64,000 bases of DNA from Lachnospiraceae bacterium (GTDB lineage Bacteria; Bacillota; Clostridia; Lachnospirales; Lachnospiraceae): assembly GCA_021153185.1 (NCBI GenBank), contig JAGKTY010000001.1, forward strand, positions 62,001-126,000. The letters are read 5' to 3'. How positions within the stretch are numbered: the first letter of the stretch is position 1; each line of letters opens with the position of its first letter. The translations under genes were made by a program, and so were the position numbers. This document shows positions 7,480 to 17,165 of the stretch, piece after piece. Below the pieces are notes generated by a model, which had not been told where the DNA came from, did not search any database, and saw nothing but the letters and a program-made list of their open reading frames with translations.

Positions 7480-9222
7480 ATGTTAAAGACAATTTTATCG
7501 CAGGTAAAGGAATATAAAGGCGTGGCCATTTTGACTCCGGTTTGTATGATTGTAGAGGTCATCATGGAGATGATTATCCCGCTTCTCATGGCGTATATTA
7601 TTGACGAAGGCGTCATGAAAGGAAACCAGCAGGCGATTATCCGTGTTGGCGGTGTGATGCTTATCATTGCACTCATTGGACTGATTGCGGGAATGCTTGG
7701 CGGCAAATACGGTGCGCTTGCCAGCAGCGGACTTGCCAAAAATCTCCGCAACGCGATGTATGAAAACATTCAGACGTATTCGTTTGCCAATCTGGATAAA
7801 TACAGCACGGCAGGACTTGTTACGAGACTGACGACGGATGTCAACAATGTGCAGATGGCATTTCAGATGTTCCTGCGTATGTGTATGCGTGCACCGTCTT
7901 CCCTGATCATTGCGATGGTGATGGCGTTTAGCATTTCCGCAAAGCTTGCCAGTGTCTATTTGTATGTGGTGATTGCACTTTCCATTTTTTTGGCACTCAT
8001 TATCCGCAAGGCGATGGGCTATTTCCAGGAAGTGTTTCAAAAGTATGATGATTTAAATGCGAGTGTACAGGAAAATGTCAGTGCCATCCGTGTTGTGAAG
8101 GCCTATGTGCGGGAAGAGCGGGAAAACAAAAAGTTTTCAGCGGCAGCGGAGCATGTATACAAACTGTTTATACGCGCAGAAAAGATGGTCGTGCTCAATA
8201 TGCCGATGATGCAGGTGGCAGTTTATACCTGCATGCTGCTCATCAGCTGGCTCGGCGCCAAGATGATTGTCGTATCGGAGCTTACCACAGGCGAACTGAT
8301 GAGCCTCATTGCATACTGCATGAACATCTTAATGTCACTCATGATTTTGTCGATGATTTTTGTCATGATGACGATGTCGGCAGCCTCAGCAAAGCGTATT
8401 GCAGAGGTAATCAATGAAAAGAGTACACTTGTGAGTCCTGCAGACGGCAAAACAGAGGTTAGGGACGGAAGCATTGCATTTGAGCATGTTTCCTTTGAAT
8501 ACAATGAAGGCAAGCCGGTGCTTTCGGATATCAATGTGACAATACAGGCCGGTGAGACGGTCGGAATCCTTGGCGGTACCGGTAGCGCAAAGACAAGCTT
8601 TGTGAATCTGATTCCGCGTCTGTATGATGTGGCGCAAGGGACAGTCAAGGTTGGCGGTGTGGATGTCAGAGCGTATGACCTTGATACCTTAAGGAGTGAA
8701 GTGAGCGTTGTCCTTCAAAAAAATGTCCTGTTTTCGGGAACGATTTATGACAATCTGCGCTGGGGTGATGAGAATGCGACCGAGGAGATGTGCCGACAGG
8801 CATGCAGGCTTGCTTGCGCAGATGAATTCATTTCCAAAATGCCGGATGGATATCACACACAGATTACGCAGGGAGGCAGCAATGTTTCCGGCGGCCAGAA
8901 GCAGAGACTTTGTATTGCAAGGGCACTTCTTAAGAAACCGAAAATTTTGATTTTGGATGATTCCACCAGTGCGGTGGATACGGCCACGGAAGCCAAAATC
9001 AGACAGGCATTTGCGACAGAGATTCCAAATACAACGAAGTTAATTATCGCGCAGCGTATTTCGAGCATTCAGCATGCGGACCATATCATCGTTCTCGAGG
9101 ATGGCAAAATCAACGGATACGGCACACATGATGAGCTTCTTGCGTCAAACGAGATTTACAGAGAGATTTTTGAAGCGCAGACAAACGGAGCCGGCGATTT
9201 TGATGAAAAGGAGGCATTGTAG
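7480..9222 (+). CDS. ABC exporter half-transporter with degenerate ATP site
   Basis: 580 aa: a six-helix transmembrane domain (about 15-310) fused to an ATPase domain (about 335-570). Walker A is GGTGSAKT (about 365), where Ala replaces the last Gly of the consensus. The signature is VSGGQKQRL. Walker B is ILILDDSTSAVD, with Asp in place of the catalytic Glu. This is the pattern of the degenerate partner in heterodimeric type IV exporters (LmrCD/TmrAB class). The ATG at 7480 has GGAG 6 bp upstream; the ATG at 7453 lacks one. The partner gene follows after 1 bp. The substrate cannot be read from the sequence. Confidence 0.88.
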   Translation: MLKTILSQVKEYKGVAILTPVCMIVEVIMEMIIPLLMAYIIDEGVMKGNQQAIIRVGGVMLIIALIGLIAGMLGGKYGALASSGLAKNLRNAMYENIQTYSFANLDKYSTAGLVTRLTTDVNNVQMAFQMFLRMCMRAPSSLIIAMVMAFSISAKLASVYLYVVIALSIFLALIIRKAMGYFQEVFQKYDDLNASVQENVSAIRVVKAYVREERENKKFSAAAEHVYKLFIRAEKMVVLNMPMMQVAVYTCMLLISWLGAKMIVVSELTTGELMSLIAYCMNILMSLMILSMIFVMMTMSAASAKRIAEVINEKSTLVSPADGKTEVRDGSIAFEHVSFEYNEGKPVLSDINVTIQAGETVGILGGTGSAKTSFVNLIPRLYDVAQGTVKVGGVDVRAYDLDTLRSEVSVVLQKNVLFSGTIYDNLRWGDENATEEMCRQACRLACADEFISKMPDGYHTQITQGGSNVSGGQKQRLCIARALLKKPKILILDDSTSAVDTATEAKIRQAFATEIPNTTKLIIAQRISSIQHADHIIVLEDGKINGYGTHDELLASNEIYREIFEAQTNGAGDFDEKEAL

Positions 9223-9223
9223 G

Positions 9224-11119
9224 ATGGCTGGAAAGAGACACATGCCGATGACGGGACCGAAACCAAAAGATGCCGGCAAAACATTTAAACGGCTTCTTGA
9301 TTATGTATTTGACAAATATTTATTTCACTGTATTTTGGTTGTCATTTGTATATTGATCAGTGTGTTTGCCAACGTACAGGGAACACTGTTTACCAAGACG
9401 TTAATTGATGCGTACATCCTGCCGATGCTTGGCAGCGAGAATCCGGATTTTACGCCGCTTGCACATGCGATTTTCAGAGTGGCCCTCTTTTATGCAATCG
9501 GTGCACTTTGCACATGGATTTACAACCGCATCATGATAGAAGTTTCGCAGGGCTCACTTTGTAAGCTTCGCAAGGAAATGTTTACACACATGGAGAGCCT
9601 TCCAATCAAATATTTTGATACACATCCGCATGGCGATATCATGTCCCTTTACACCAATGATGTCGACACGCTAAGGCAGATGATCAGTCAGAGTCTGCCG
9701 CAGTGTATTTCCAGCGGCATCACGGTCGTGACGGTTCTCATTCAGATGTTCATTCTGAGTGTACCGCTCACTGTTTTGACCTTATTCATGGTCGTTGTGG
9801 TAACGATTTCAACGATGATTCTTGGCGGAAAGAGCGGTAAATTCTTTGCAGCACAGCAAAGGGATATCGGTGCCTTGAACGGTTACATCGAAGAGATGAT
9901 GGAAGGACAGAAGGTCGTAAAGGTATTTTGCCGTGAGGATAAGAGTATTGCGGAATTTCATGACAAAAATGAGCAGCTCTTCGACAGTGCATACAACGCA
10001 AACCGGTTTGCCAATGTACTCGGACCTGTCAATGCACAGCTTGGCAATGTCAGCTATGTGCTCTGCGCAGTTGTCGGCGGTTTTTTGGCACTACATGCGG
10101 TCGGTGGCTTTACACTCGGTGCACTTGCCAGCTTTTTGACCTTCAACAAGAGCTTTAATATGCCAATCAGCCAGGTGAGCCAGCAGTTTAACAGCATTGT
10201 AATGGCGATGGCCGGTGCGCAGCGTATTTTTGCGATGCTTGACGAAGCGCCTGAGGTGGATGAAGGCTATGTGACGCTCGTTAACGCAAAGAAAGAGGGC
10301 GATACGCTTGTTGAATGCAAGGAGCGTACAGGACTTTGGGCGTGGAAGCATTATCATAAGGCAGAAGGCGTAACGGAATATGTACCGCTTCAGGGCGATG
10401 TCGTATTTGACGGCGTTGATTTCGGTTATACGGACGAGAAGATGGTGCTGCATGATGTGAAGCTGTTTGCAACGCCGGGGCAGAAAATTGCCTTTGTCGG
10501 AACGACGGGAGCCGGCAAAACGACAATTACAAATCTGATCAACCGGTTTTATGACATCCAGGACGGCAAAATCCGGTATGACGGCATCAATATCAACAAG
10601 ATAAAAAAAGCAGACCTGAGAAGAAGTCTCGGAATCGTATTGCAGGATACGCACCTCTTTACGGACACGGTTATGGAGAACATACGCTACGGCAGACTCG
10701 ATGCGACAGATGAGGAGGTCATCGCGGCAGCAAAGTTAGCCGGTGCTGACAGTTTTATCAGACTACTTCCGGATGGATATGAGACGAGAATTGCAGGAGA
10801 TGGTGCGAGCCTCAGTCAGGGACAAAAACAGCTTCTTTCGATTGCGAGGGCGGCAGTTGCAGACCCGCCGGTGCTCATTTTGGATGAGGCGACCAGTTCG
10901 ATTGACACGCGTACAGAGCAAATCGTGCAGAAAGGAATGGACAGTCTGATGAAGGGCAGAACGACCTTTGTGATTGCGCATCGTCTTTCGACGGTAAGGA
11001 ACAGTGACTGCATCATGGTATTAGAGCAGGGACGGATTATTGAGCGCGGAAGCCATGAGGAGCTCATTGAACAAAAAGGAAGGTACTATCAACTTTACAC
11101 GGGAAATAAAGTCGGGTGA
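9224..11119 (+). CDS. ABC exporter half-transporter with canonical ATP site
   Basis: 631 aa, the partner of the preceding gene. A basic N-terminal extension (AGKRHMPMTGPKPKDAGK) leads into six transmembrane helices and an ATPase domain with Walker A GTTGAGKTT (about 426), signature LSQGQKQLL and Walker B VLILDEATSSID carrying the catalytic Glu. About 65 residues between the membrane and ATPase domains (near 360-390, LVECKERTGLWAWKHYHKAEG) look like an insertion before the nucleotide-binding domain. ATG 9224 is preceded by AAAAGGAGG, and its frame follows the first gene by 1 bp. Confidence 0.88.
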   Translation: MAGKRHMPMTGPKPKDAGKTFKRLLDYVFDKYLFHCILVVICILISVFANVQGTLFTKTLIDAYILPMLGSENPDFTPLAHAIFRVALFYAIGALCTWIYNRIMIEVSQGSLCKLRKEMFTHMESLPIKYFDTHPHGDIMSLYTNDVDTLRQMISQSLPQCISSGITVVTVLIQMFILSVPLTVLTLFMVVVVTISTMILGGKSGKFFAAQQRDIGALNGYIEEMMEGQKVVKVFCREDKSIAEFHDKNEQLFDSAYNANRFANVLGPVNAQLGNVSYVLCAVVGGFLALHAVGGFTLGALASFLTFNKSFNMPISQVSQQFNSIVMAMAGAQRIFAMLDEAPEVDEGYVTLVNAKKEGDTLVECKERTGLWAWKHYHKAEGVTEYVPLQGDVVFDGVDFGYTDEKMVLHDVKLFATPGQKIAFVGTTGAGKTTITNLINRFYDIQDGKIRYDGININKIKKADLRRSLGIVLQDTHLFTDTVMENIRYGRLDATDEEVIAAAKLAGADSFIRLLPDGYETRIAGDGASLSQGQKQLLSIARAAVADPPVLILDEATSSIDTRTEQIVQKGMDSLMKGRTTFVIAHRLSTVRNSDCIMVLEQGRIIERGSHEELIEQKGRYYQLYTGNKVG

Positions 11120-11124
11120 GGGAT

Positions 11125-14100
11125 ATGAAGAATAATATAACAGAGATTGTTTTTTCAAATTATCATATTGATGCAACGACGAATCAGATTATCAAAATCG
11201 ATAAGCAGTTCACGGAGCTGACCGGTTATACAATGACGGAAATCGAGGCGAAAAAGCTGACATTGTTTGATTTGCTTCCACCGGAGGATTTGGAGGATTA
11301 CACCAGAGAACTCAGGAGACAGTTTGCAGCATACGGCAGCCAGGCATATATCTGGCACAGACTAAGATGCCGGGACGGTCATTGTATTTATGTGTTTTGC
11401 TACGGAGAAATTCTGCCGGATGGCACAGCGTCGATCCGCATCACCGATACGACATTCGTGCGTGAGATGGCAGATGAGCGTGAGATTGAAGCGGAGAAAC
11501 AGAATGAACTGTTAAAGCTCACATTTGAATCAGAGCAGGATACGTTGTTTGAGTATGATGCGGCAAGAGATAAACTGACACTGAGTCATGTCGTAGACGG
11601 AGAGCTTGCGGTTGTATATGAGGAGAATCATTACAAGGGACAATCGGACAGCAACCGTTTTATTCATCCGGAGGACAAACGTAAATATGTCGAGCAGATT
11701 CCGCTGACCGGTTCACAGCCGGTAACGTTCCATACGGAGATACGATTAATTAGCGATAAGCAACGCTATGAATGGACGCGCTGTAACGGTGTGTGTCTGT
11801 ACGACAGATACGGCAGGCTTTCGAAGGTGGTCGGCAAATTCCATGATATTTCCGACGAGATTGCTGCCGCACAAAAAATCAAAGAACAGGCAGAACGCGA
11901 CGAGCTGACTGGCCTTTATCACCATGCAGATATGCTGCGTCATGTGACTGAACGGCTGCAGGTTGCAAAGGACGGCTTATGCGCCATGTTTGTCATCGAC
12001 ATTGATGATTTTAAGCTTGTCAATGAGGCCTTTGGTCACAAGGTCGGCGATGCTGTGCTGATGCAGGTGGGCGGAGCGCTGAAGCGGTATGCGCTTGATC
12101 GTGGGTACGCAGGCCGAATCGGTGCAGATGAATTTACAGTCTTTTTATGGGAAATCAAAGACAGGACAGATGTACAGAGACATATGCTCGCCATCTCAAA
12201 GCTGGTGGCATGCAGTCATGAGAACGTGCCGATTTCATGTTCTGTCGGTGCGTCTGTTGTCGGCAAAGCAGACTGTAATCCGATGGATTTGTATATCGAG
12301 GCAGACCGTGCGGCTTTTGCAGCCAAGAAAAAGGGGCATGGACAACAGGTGCTGTATGATAACAGTTTGCTCAGGGAAGAGCAGGCGGAAGTCTATATTG
12401 CAGAAGAGGATTTAAGCCTCAATGATATTCAGGGGTTTGCATACATTACCGATGTCAATACATATGAACTATTGTTTGTCAACGAGCCGTTTATGGCCCA
12501 GATGGAAAGCTTCATCGGACATCGCGTGAATTATGAGGGCAAAAAGTGTTATCATATCTGCCAGAATAGTCATACGCCTTGCGAAGATTGTAATATGAAT
12601 CAGCTTCGCAAAAATGAAAATACTTACAGGTACCGCAAAAATGAGTTCAATCAAAAAGAATATGTCTGTAAGGATTCCTTAATCAACTATGGAGGCAGGA
12701 TTGCCAGACTTGAGGTTTCTGTAGAGGTTACGGATTCCTATCATACCCTGCAGGCTGTCACAGCGTTCTTTGAATCAAATAGTGTTCTGCGCAAATGTAT
12801 CCGCCAGATTGCGGAGACATCTGAGGTGCAGCATGACTATCACAAGATCCTAAGGTTTGTCGGGGAATTCTATCATGGGGATTGCTGTGGCCTTATCGAA
12901 CGGCACGATGGCCATACATACGATTTACATAAATGGAGTGTCGAAAGCGGGGAATCGTTTGAGGGAGATACTTCGGATTGTGAAAAACTGAAAAGTATAT
13001 ATACGATGATGAAGCGCAATGCCAATGAGCAGGGACGCATTCATGTGGAGAATTTGTTTGCATATAAGGAGAGCGACCCGGAGCTTTACGAGCAGCTTTC
13101 GCATGATAAAATCTGGACGCTGATGGGCAACATCCTTATGAAAAACGGCGAAGAGATGGGACTGTTTTTCGTCGTCAATCCAAAGCAGCATCTGGAGAAC
13201 AGACTGCTCTTTACAACGATTTCAACCTTTATGGAGAGTGAGATAAACAGGCGGCTCCTTTGGGATAAACAGCAGTTTGAACTGACGCACGATCCGCTTA
13301 CGGGTGTGCTTAACCGCACGAGCTACATGAATATGCTTGCCAAGGTAAGTCTGGCACAGTCGGTTGGACTTGCCAATGTGGACGTGAATAGTCTGACACG
13401 CATCAACAACGATTTTGGACTTGCAAAAGGCAACCAGGTCATTTGTGAGATTGTAGACATTTTGCGCCAGGCATTTGAGGAAGAACAGATTTTCCGTTTC
13501 CACAGCGATGATTTCACGATTCTTGTGTTAAACGAAGACCGTGACAGTTTTTCAAAGCGCGTGGAAAAAGCAAGAAATCTGTTTGAGCAGCATGAAAGCG
13601 GCGCCTGCATCGGCTATGTATGGGATGACTTTGATATGAACATCCAGAAGATGAGCGGGCATGCAGACGAGATTCTGATGCTTGAAAAGCAGAAATTCCA
13701 TGAGAGTGACCGTGATTCGTCAATGACCCGGCAAAAAGAGATTCTGAAAGAATTGCAGGTCAAAATCGATGCAGGAAAGTTTGCCGTTTACCTGCAGCCA
13801 AAGGTCAATATGTCCGATGGCTCGTATTACGGGGCAGAGGCGCTTATTCGTGCCATCGATGTGGACGGCAAACTCATTCCGCCGGCAAGATTTATTCCGA
13901 TTTTGGAAAAAACATATACGATTCAGGTGATTGACCTCTTTGTATTTGAAGAAGTGTGTAAGATGATCCGCAGATGGATGGATGAAGGAACCAAGCTTGT
14001 TCCAATTTCATTTAATTTTTCGCGACTTACTTTACTTAGTACCAATTTGGTGAATCGTGTGGAAGAAATTGTGCAAAAATATAATGTACCGAAGGATTCT

Positions 14101-14499
14101 CTTGAAATCGAAATCACAGAGACAATCGGTGACCTTGAGTACGATATGATTTCACGCATTGCAACAGATCTTCGGAATGCGGGATACAGGCTCAGTATGG
14201 ATGATTTTGGAACGAAGTATTCGTCAGTAAGCACACTTTCTTATATGAAATTTGACATGCTCAAAATCGATCGCAGCATGGTCAATACGCTGGAACAAAA
14301 TGAAGTCAGCAGACAAATTATGAAACATGTCATTGCAATGTGCAAAGATCTTGGTATAGAATGTATCGCGGAGGGTGTTGAGACCAAAGAGCAGGTGATG
14401 CTTCTGACACAGATGGATTGTCAGATTGCGCAGGGTTATCTGTACGGCAAGCCAATGCCAATGCATGAGTTTGAGTCATTGTACAAGGGCTCAATCTAA
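11125..14499 (+). CDS. PAS-GGDEF-PAS-GGDEF-EAL protein, predicted c-di-GMP phosphodiesterase
   Basis: 1124 aa, predicted cytosolic (no membrane segment seen). In order: two PAS-like domains (about 1-245), a first GGDEF domain whose signature is GADEF (about 332), a PAS-like segment with a Cys cluster (CYHICQNSHTPCEDCN, about 475-490), a GAF-like stretch, a second GGDEF with the signature eroded to HSDDF (about 792), and an EAL domain (about 875-1115). The EAL catalytic set is intact: EALIR, FNFSR, EITET, DDFGTK, LKIDRS and AEGVE. I infer a sensor phosphodiesterase that breaks down c-di-GMP, with the GGDEFs probably inactive or regulatory. The GTG at 11116 is an alternative start overlapping the ABC gene. 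Confidence 0.85.
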   Translation: MKNNITEIVFSNYHIDATTNQIIKIDKQFTELTGYTMTEIEAKKLTLFDLLPPEDLEDYTRELRRQFAAYGSQAYIWHRLRCRDGHCIYVFCYGEILPDGTASIRITDTTFVREMADEREIEAEKQNELLKLTFESEQDTLFEYDAARDKLTLSHVVDGELAVVYEENHYKGQSDSNRFIHPEDKRKYVEQIPLTGSQPVTFHTEIRLISDKQRYEWTRCNGVCLYDRYGRLSKVVGKFHDISDEIAAAQKIKEQAERDELTGLYHHADMLRHVTERLQVAKDGLCAMFVIDIDDFKLVNEAFGHKVGDAVLMQVGGALKRYALDRGYAGRIGADEFTVFLWEIKDRTDVQRHMLAISKLVACSHENVPISCSVGASVVGKADCNPMDLYIEADRAAFAAKKKGHGQQVLYDNSLLREEQAEVYIAEEDLSLNDIQGFAYITDVNTYELLFVNEPFMAQMESFIGHRVNYEGKKCYHICQNSHTPCEDCNMNQLRKNENTYRYRKNEFNQKEYVCKDSLINYGGRIARLEVSVEVTDSYHTLQAVTAFFESNSVLRKCIRQIAETSEVQHDYHKILRFVGEFYHGDCCGLIERHDGHTYDLHKWSVESGESFEGDTSDCEKLKSIYTMMKRNANEQGRIHVENLFAYKESDPELYEQLSHDKIWTLMGNILMKNGEEMGLFFVVNPKQHLENRLLFTTISTFMESEINRRLLWDKQQFELTHDPLTGVLNRTSYMNMLAKVSLAQSVGLANVDVNSLTRINNDFGLAKGNQVICEIVDILRQAFEEEQIFRFHSDDFTILVLNEDRDSFSKRVEKARNLFEQHESGACIGYVWDDFDMNIQKMSGHADEILMLEKQKFHESDRDSSMTRQKEILKELQVKIDAGKFAVYLQPKVNMSDGSYYGAEALIRAIDVDGKLIPPARFIPILEKTYTIQVIDLFVFEEVCKMIRRWMDEGTKLVPISFNFSRLTLLSTNLVNRVEEIVQKYNVPKDSLEIEITETIGDLEYDMISRIATDLRNAGYRLSMDDFGTKYSSVSTLSYMKFDMLKIDRSMVNTLEQNEVSRQIMKHVIAMCKDLGIECIAEGVETKEQVMLLTQMDCQIAQGYLYGKPMPMHEFESLYKGSI

Positions 14500-14518
14500 A
14501 ATGGAAAGGAGTCTTAAC

Positions 14519-15355
14519 GTGATCGATTTATTATTAGATTCCGCGATAGACAGTATCAAACTAGTACCGTTTTTGTTTTTGACATATTTGCTTATGGAGT
14601 TTTTGGAGCATAAGGCCGGGGCGCGCAGCCGGAAGGTGATGGCAAGGACCGGTAAGACAGGACCGGTAATCGGGGCTGTGTTTGGCATGTTTCCGCAGTG
14701 CGGGTTTTCCGCAGCGGCATCCGGACTGTATGCGGGAAGAGTCATTACCGTCGGAACGCTCATGGCAGTGTTTTTATCTACTTCCGATGAGATGCTTCCG
14801 ATTATGATTTCAAAGCAGGTATCACCGGCTGTCATTGGCAAGATCCTCATCTGTAAGGTAGTTGTTGCTATCATTGCCGGATTTGCAGTAGATTTGGGCA
14901 TGCGTGCACTCGGCAAGACACAGGGAACAGAGCATATTCATGATTTGTGTGAAAAGGAGCATTGTGAGTGTGAAAACCATTGGGTGAAATCATCGATCAG
15001 GCACACATGGCAGGTATTTGTGTTTATTTTCATCGCATCGCTTGTGCTCAATGTGCTCATTGCAATCATTGGCAAGCAGACGATTGCCGCTTTCGTATCA
15101 AGGAATGAAGCAATCAGTATTGTGCTTGTGGGACTTGTGGGACTCATTCCAAACTGCGCTGCATCAGTCGTGATTACGGAGCTGCTTTTAACCGGGATGA
15201 TTCCGTTTGGCGCTGCGATGACAGGACTCCTGGTTGGCAGCGGTGTCGGTATTTTGGTTCTGTTTCGTATGAACAGACACGTGAAGGAGAATATTGCGAT
15301 TGTGGGCATATTATATGCAGTCAGTGTCATCGCAGGATTCATATTAAACGTATAA
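14519..15355 (+). CDS. ArsP_2-type putative heavy-metal exporter / permease
   Basis: 278-aa membrane protein with two related halves. Each carries a short cysteine motif in a hydrophobic context (FPQCGFSAAASGLYAG near 60 and LIPNCAASVVITELL near 220). A cytosolic His/Cys-rich loop (EHIHDLCEKEHCECENHW) lies between them and could bind metal. The pattern matches the ArsP_2 family (putative ten-helix exporter, sometimes named manganese or arsenic transporter). The start is GTG 14519, with AAAGGAG 7 bp upstream. It ends inside the -35 of the spoVAA promoter. The substrate is not determined. Confidence 0.75.
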   Translation: MIDLLLDSAIDSIKLVPFLFLTYLLMEFLEHKAGARSRKVMARTGKTGPVIGAVFGMFPQCGFSAAASGLYAGRVITVGTLMAVFLSTSDEMLPIMISKQVSPAVIGKILICKVVVAIIAGFAVDLGMRALGKTQGTEHIHDLCEKEHCECENHWVKSSIRHTWQVFVFIFIASLVLNVLIAIIGKQTIAAFVSRNEAISIVLVGLVGLIPNCAASVVITELLLTGMIPFGAAMTGLLVGSGVGILVLFRMNRHVKENIAIVGILYAVSVIAGFILNV

Positions 15356-15378
15356 ATATTGTTTCATGGGACACACTA
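15350..15378 (+). promoter_or_regulatory. Sigma-G-like promoter of spoVAA-AB-AC
   Basis: GTATA (15350-15354), a 17-bp spacer and CACACTA (15372-15378) resemble the forespore sigma-G consensus (GHATR and CATnnTA). The same -35, spacer and -10 recur upstream of spoVAE, and a close variant upstream of spoVAD. The expected transcript start near 15385 leaves room for the Shine-Dalgarno site at 15395. Confidence 0.6.
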
Positions 15379-15407
15379 CGGTTAGGTGGTTTTAGCGAGG
15401 TGTGACT

Positions 15408-16043
15408 GTGGAGACAATCTATTTACAGTTAAAAGAAAGTATACAAGTGAAACATGAGGTCGTGTACATTGCAGATGTTGCTGCTACATTTTGCACGGAC
15501 CTGCAAAAAAAGAATGTCGTTGATGCGCTTACACTTCTGAACTTCCAAACAGTGACAGAGCGTAAGCAGGTCATAGGCGTTCTTTTTTTGATTGCAGTCA
15601 TTCAAAAACAGTATCCGGATATTCGTGTGGAGGTGATTGGGGGAACCGATACGATTGTGGAATATGTCGGGGAACGCAAAAAGGGCTTTACGACAAGCCG
15701 GCTATTCCGTCTGATGAAAACGGGAGCCGTTGGAATCATCTGTTTTTTTGGAGGCGCATTTACGATTATGTCGTTCCACACAGACTGCGGAATGAACCAG
15801 ATGCTCAGCTGGGTTTACGAATATGTCACGGGGATGACCTCGGATGGTTTTACGGCTGTGGAAATCGGCTATTCAATCGGTCTGTCTGCCGGGATTATCC
15901 TGTTTTTCAACCATATCGGGCGCAAACGTGTCACAAATGACTTTACACCGATTGAGGTAGCCATGCGGATGTATGAGCAGGACGTCAATACGAGCATGGC
16001 AGCAGCGTATGAACGGGAGGGAAAGAAAATCGATGTTTCGTGA
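15408..16043 (+). CDS. spoVAA: Stage V sporulation protein AA
   Basis: 211-aa SpoVA-complex protein. An N-terminal soluble domain (about 1-95, METIYLQLKESIQVKHEV) is followed by two transmembrane segments near 110 and 160, as in Bacillus SpoVAA (206 aa). The complex moves dipicolinic acid into the forespore and out at germination. GTG 15408 has GCGAGG 7 bp upstream; the GTG at 15402 lies only 1 bp from that site. It is the first gene of the spoVAA-AB-AC group, and spoVAB starts before its stop. Confidence 0.88.
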   Translation: METIYLQLKESIQVKHEVVYIADVAATFCTDLQKKNVVDALTLLNFQTVTERKQVIGVLFLIAVIQKQYPDIRVEVIGGTDTIVEYVGERKKGFTTSRLFRLMKTGAVGIICFFGGAFTIMSFHTDCGMNQMLSWVYEYVTGMTSDGFTAVEIGYSIGLSAGIILFFNHIGRKRVTNDFTPIEVAMRMYEQDVNTSMAAAYEREGKKIDVS

Positions 16044-16488
16044 GGCACTTGTACTGCTCATTTCCGTTAGCAGCGGTCTGTTAATTTCCCTTGGCGTAAC
16101 GAGCGTGCTTCTCGTCGTATCGCTCGTGCCGAGACTTGCAGGCAGAACGGGAACGGCAAACCACATTTTTTTGTATGAAAACATTCTGGTTATGGGACTT
16201 TTGTTTGGGAATTTCTGGAACTTGTTCGGGGATGTCTGCAAAAAGAGGTTTGGCTTTACAACCGTTTTGCCGGGGGTATGGGGACTTGCGTTTTGCTTAC
16301 TTTACGGTCTTGTGACAGGCATTTTTGTCGGATGTATTGCAATGGCGCTTGCTGAAATGTTAGATGCGATTCCCATTTTTGCAAGGCGTGCAAACTTAAA
16401 GCGGGAAATCAGTGTCGCAGTCACTGCGCTTGCGATTGGGAAAACCGTTGGCTCCATGATCATGTTTCGTAACGGCTGGTCAGCTTAG
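16033..16488 (+). CDS. spoVAB: Stage V sporulation protein AB
   Basis: 151-aa membrane protein with four hydrophobic segments, matching SpoVAB in size and in the pattern GVTSVLLVVSLVPRLAGRTGT near the N-terminus and AEMLDAIPIFARR near 115. It overlaps spoVAA by 11 bp. The chosen ATG 16033 is preceded by GGGAGGG about 11 bp upstream, and the longer frame from 15973 lies wholly inside spoVAA. spoVAC follows after an 88-bp gap holding only a small GGC-GAAA-GCC hairpin. Confidence 0.88.
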   Translation: MFREALVLLISVSSGLLISLGVTSVLLVVSLVPRLAGRTGTANHIFLYENILVMGLLFGNFWNLFGDVCKKRFGFTTVLPGVWGLAFCLLYGLVTGIFVGCIAMALAEMLDAIPIFARRANLKREISVAVTALAIGKTVGSMIMFRNGWSA

Positions 16489-16576
16489 ACATTTGGCGAA
16501 AGCCGAATTGCACTGTGAATGATTTGGGGAAATGGAACAATGAAATAAAGTAGTGAATTTTGAAAAGGAGAACAAA

Positions 16577-17035
16577 ATGGGCATAGGAAATGATTATGAA
16601 TCATATGTGGAAACAATTTCACCGTCGGTATCTTTGCCGATGCGAATGGCGAAGGCATTTGTGACGGGAGGGATCATCTGTCTCATCGGGCAGATTGTTA
16701 CGAATGTAAGCAAGCTCTATTTGGGCTTGGGAACGGAAGAGAGCGGCTGTGTCTGTTCGCTGAGTCTGATTCTCTTAAGCGTAATTTTGACAAGCTTTAG
16801 TTTGTACCAGCGGATTACTTCGTTTGGCGGAGCGGGGGCACTTGTTCCGATTACCGGATTTGCCAATTCCGTGGCTGCACCGGCGATTGAATATAAGGCA
16901 GAGGGACAGGTGTTTGGTATCGGCTGTAAGATTTTTACGATCGCCGGTCCCGTTATTTTGTACGGAACGGTTGTCAGTTTTGTGCTTGGTGTGTTGTATT
17001 ATCTGGCGATTCATTGGTCTGGTTGGTTTTTATAG
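16577..17035 (+). CDS. spoVAC: Stage V sporulation protein AC
   Basis: 152-aa membrane protein. The SpoVAC hallmarks are plain: RMAKAFVTGGIICLIGQ, then SFGGAGALVPITGFANSVAAPA, then EGQVFGIGCKIFTIAGPVI. SpoVAC is known as a mechanosensitive DPA channel subunit. ATG 16577 follows AAAAGGAGA. In most sporeformers spoVAD and spoVAE come next; here they are 8 and 13 kb away under separate promoters. Confidence 0.95.
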   Translation: MGIGNDYESYVETISPSVSLPMRMAKAFVTGGIICLIGQIVTNVSKLYLGLGTEESGCVCSLSLILLSVILTSFSLYQRITSFGGAGALVPITGFANSVAAPAIEYKAEGQVFGIGCKIFTIAGPVILYGTVVSFVLGVLYYLAIHWSGWFL

Positions 17036-17098
17036 ACAATTATGACAAAGAAACGACACATATGTGCAAAGTGATTATACAAAATGTCAAAATAGTTG

Positions 17099-17127
17099 TT
17101 GAAAAGAACGGAAAAACCATGTAAAAT
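17099..17127 (+). promoter_or_regulatory. Sigma-A-type promoter of the chemoreceptor gene
   Basis: TTGAAA (17099-17104), a 17-bp spacer and TAAAAT (17122-17127). It lies 38 bp upstream of the start, followed by AAAAGGAGG. Confidence 0.7.
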
Positions 17128-17165
17128 AAACTTATATCGCAAAAAAGCGAAAAGGAGGAAATTAC

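Noticed and set aside
10091..10654. 187-aa - strand frame opposite the second ABC gene
   Set aside because: It lies wholly over the conserved ATPase domain and has no family features.
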